A stretch of 5,109 nt of DNA from Armatimonadota bacterium (GTDB lineage Bacteria > Armatimonadota > Zipacnadia > Zipacnadales > FEN-943): assembly GCA_026419655.1 (NCBI GenBank), contig JANZZA010000051.1, positions 1 to 5,109 on the forward strand, read 5' to 3'. This document shows positions 4,814 to 5,109 of the stretch, piece after piece (position 1 is the stretch's first letter; every line of letters begins with the position of its first letter). The position numbers and the translations under genes are program-made. The notes below the pieces were generated by a model. That model did not search any database. It had not been told where the DNA came from and was given only the letters and a program-made list of their open reading frames with translations.

Positions 4814-5109
4814 GTCGCCCCCCGTGCGGGGGCGTGGATTGAAACTTCGAACCTGTCCGGTATCGCATTCGCTGCCGCTGTCGCCCCCCGTGCGGGGGCG
4901 TGGATTGAAACCTGCGGTCAGTATTATTATACCACAGCAATTGCGTCGCCCCCCGTGCGGGGGCGTGGATTGAAACCTACGCCATCACGCTCACCAGCGC
5001 CAACGGCCTGGTCGCCCCCCGTGCGGGGGCGTGGATTGAAACCAAAGAGCCGTTGAAGGAGTGACGAGGAGCCATGTCGCCCCCCGTGCGGGGGCGTGGA
5101 TTGAAACAC
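4814..5109 (+). CRISPR. Type I-C CRISPR array, leader-proximal part (continues beyond window)
   Basis: Five identical 32-bp repeats lie at 4814-4845, 4880-4911, 4945-4976, 5011-5042 and 5076-5107. Four complete spacers lie at 4846-4879 (34 bp), 4912-4944 (33), 4977-5010 (34) and 5043-5075 (33). A fifth spacer starts at 5108 and is cut by the window edge. The repeat starts GTCGCCCCCC and ends GTGGATTGAAAC. Positions 3-9 (CGCCCCC) pair with 15-21 (GGGGGCG) around a 5-nt loop. The 11 nt after the stem (TGGATTGAAAC) match the 5' handle left when Cas5c cuts at the stem base in I-C systems. Perfect repeat identity and intact cas1-cas2 suggest an array that is, or recently was, active. Spacers here are the newest ones because this is the leader end. 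Confidence 0.99.

Noticed and set aside
4847..4854. TCGAACCT in spacer 1 matching the leader motif at 4723-4730
   Set aside because: An 8-base match in a spacer is likely chance. It does not extend beyond the core, so I do not treat it as a self-derived spacer.
4569..4973. 134-codon + strand frame across leader and repeats
   Set aside because: It reads through CRISPR repeats (recurring PPVRGRGLK) and overlaps the cas2 stop, so it is an artefact of the array.
1..5109. Search for tRNA, rRNA, insertion sequences, or an accessory defence or anti-CRISPR gene
   Set aside because: I found no cloverleaf, transposase frame or extra conserved gene. Every stretch is accounted for by cas genes, gaps of at most 241 bp, the leader and the array.

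Overview
This window holds most of a type I-C (formerly Dvulg) CRISPR-Cas locus read entirely on the + strand. The order is cas8c (5' end missing), cas7c, cas4, cas1, cas2, leader, then the start of a CRISPR array that runs off the 3' edge. The usual I-C order is cas3-cas5c-cas8c-cas7c-cas4-cas1-cas2-array. I therefore expect cas3 and cas5c just upstream of base 1; neither is visible here.

Interference half (1-2174): a C-terminal cas8c fragment of 380 residues is followed 22 bp later by cas7c. Inside cas8c, in the same frame, a near-perfect Shine-Dalgarno stands 8 nt before a GTG. It would produce the small subunit Cas11c as a separate protein. Cas5c (outside the window) would process the crRNA, Cas7c would coat it, Cas8c would read the PAM, Cas11c would form the belly filament, and Cas3 (outside) would degrade the target.

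Adaptation half (2416-4572): cas4, cas1 and cas2 encode the PAM-selecting and spacer-integrating machinery. cas1 and cas2 are 6 bp apart and look coupled. cas4, by contrast, is set apart by two unusually long gaps (241 and 126 bp). Each gap carries a copy of the same GC-rich hairpin element. The Cas4 protein has arginine where the RecB-family motif III normally has its catalytic lysine.

Array (4814-5109): there are five identical 32-bp repeats and four complete spacers of 33-34 bp. A 241-bp leader with recurring CGAAC/GTTCG motifs lies between cas2 and the first repeat. The repeat has a 7-bp stem followed by exactly 11 nt, which is the 5' handle expected of Cas5c processing in I-C.

Organism: the coding sequence is GC-rich by eye, several start sites have strong AAGGAGG-type ribosome binding sites about 8 nt from the start codon, and one spacer carries a TATAAT-like element. 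This fits a moderately GC-rich member of the Firmicutes, possibly a thermophilic clostridium. That assignment is tentative, because I-C systems are widely transferred. The system type itself is well known. The points worth a second look are the internal Cas11c start, the altered Cas4 active site, the hairpin pair around cas4, and the leader motifs.
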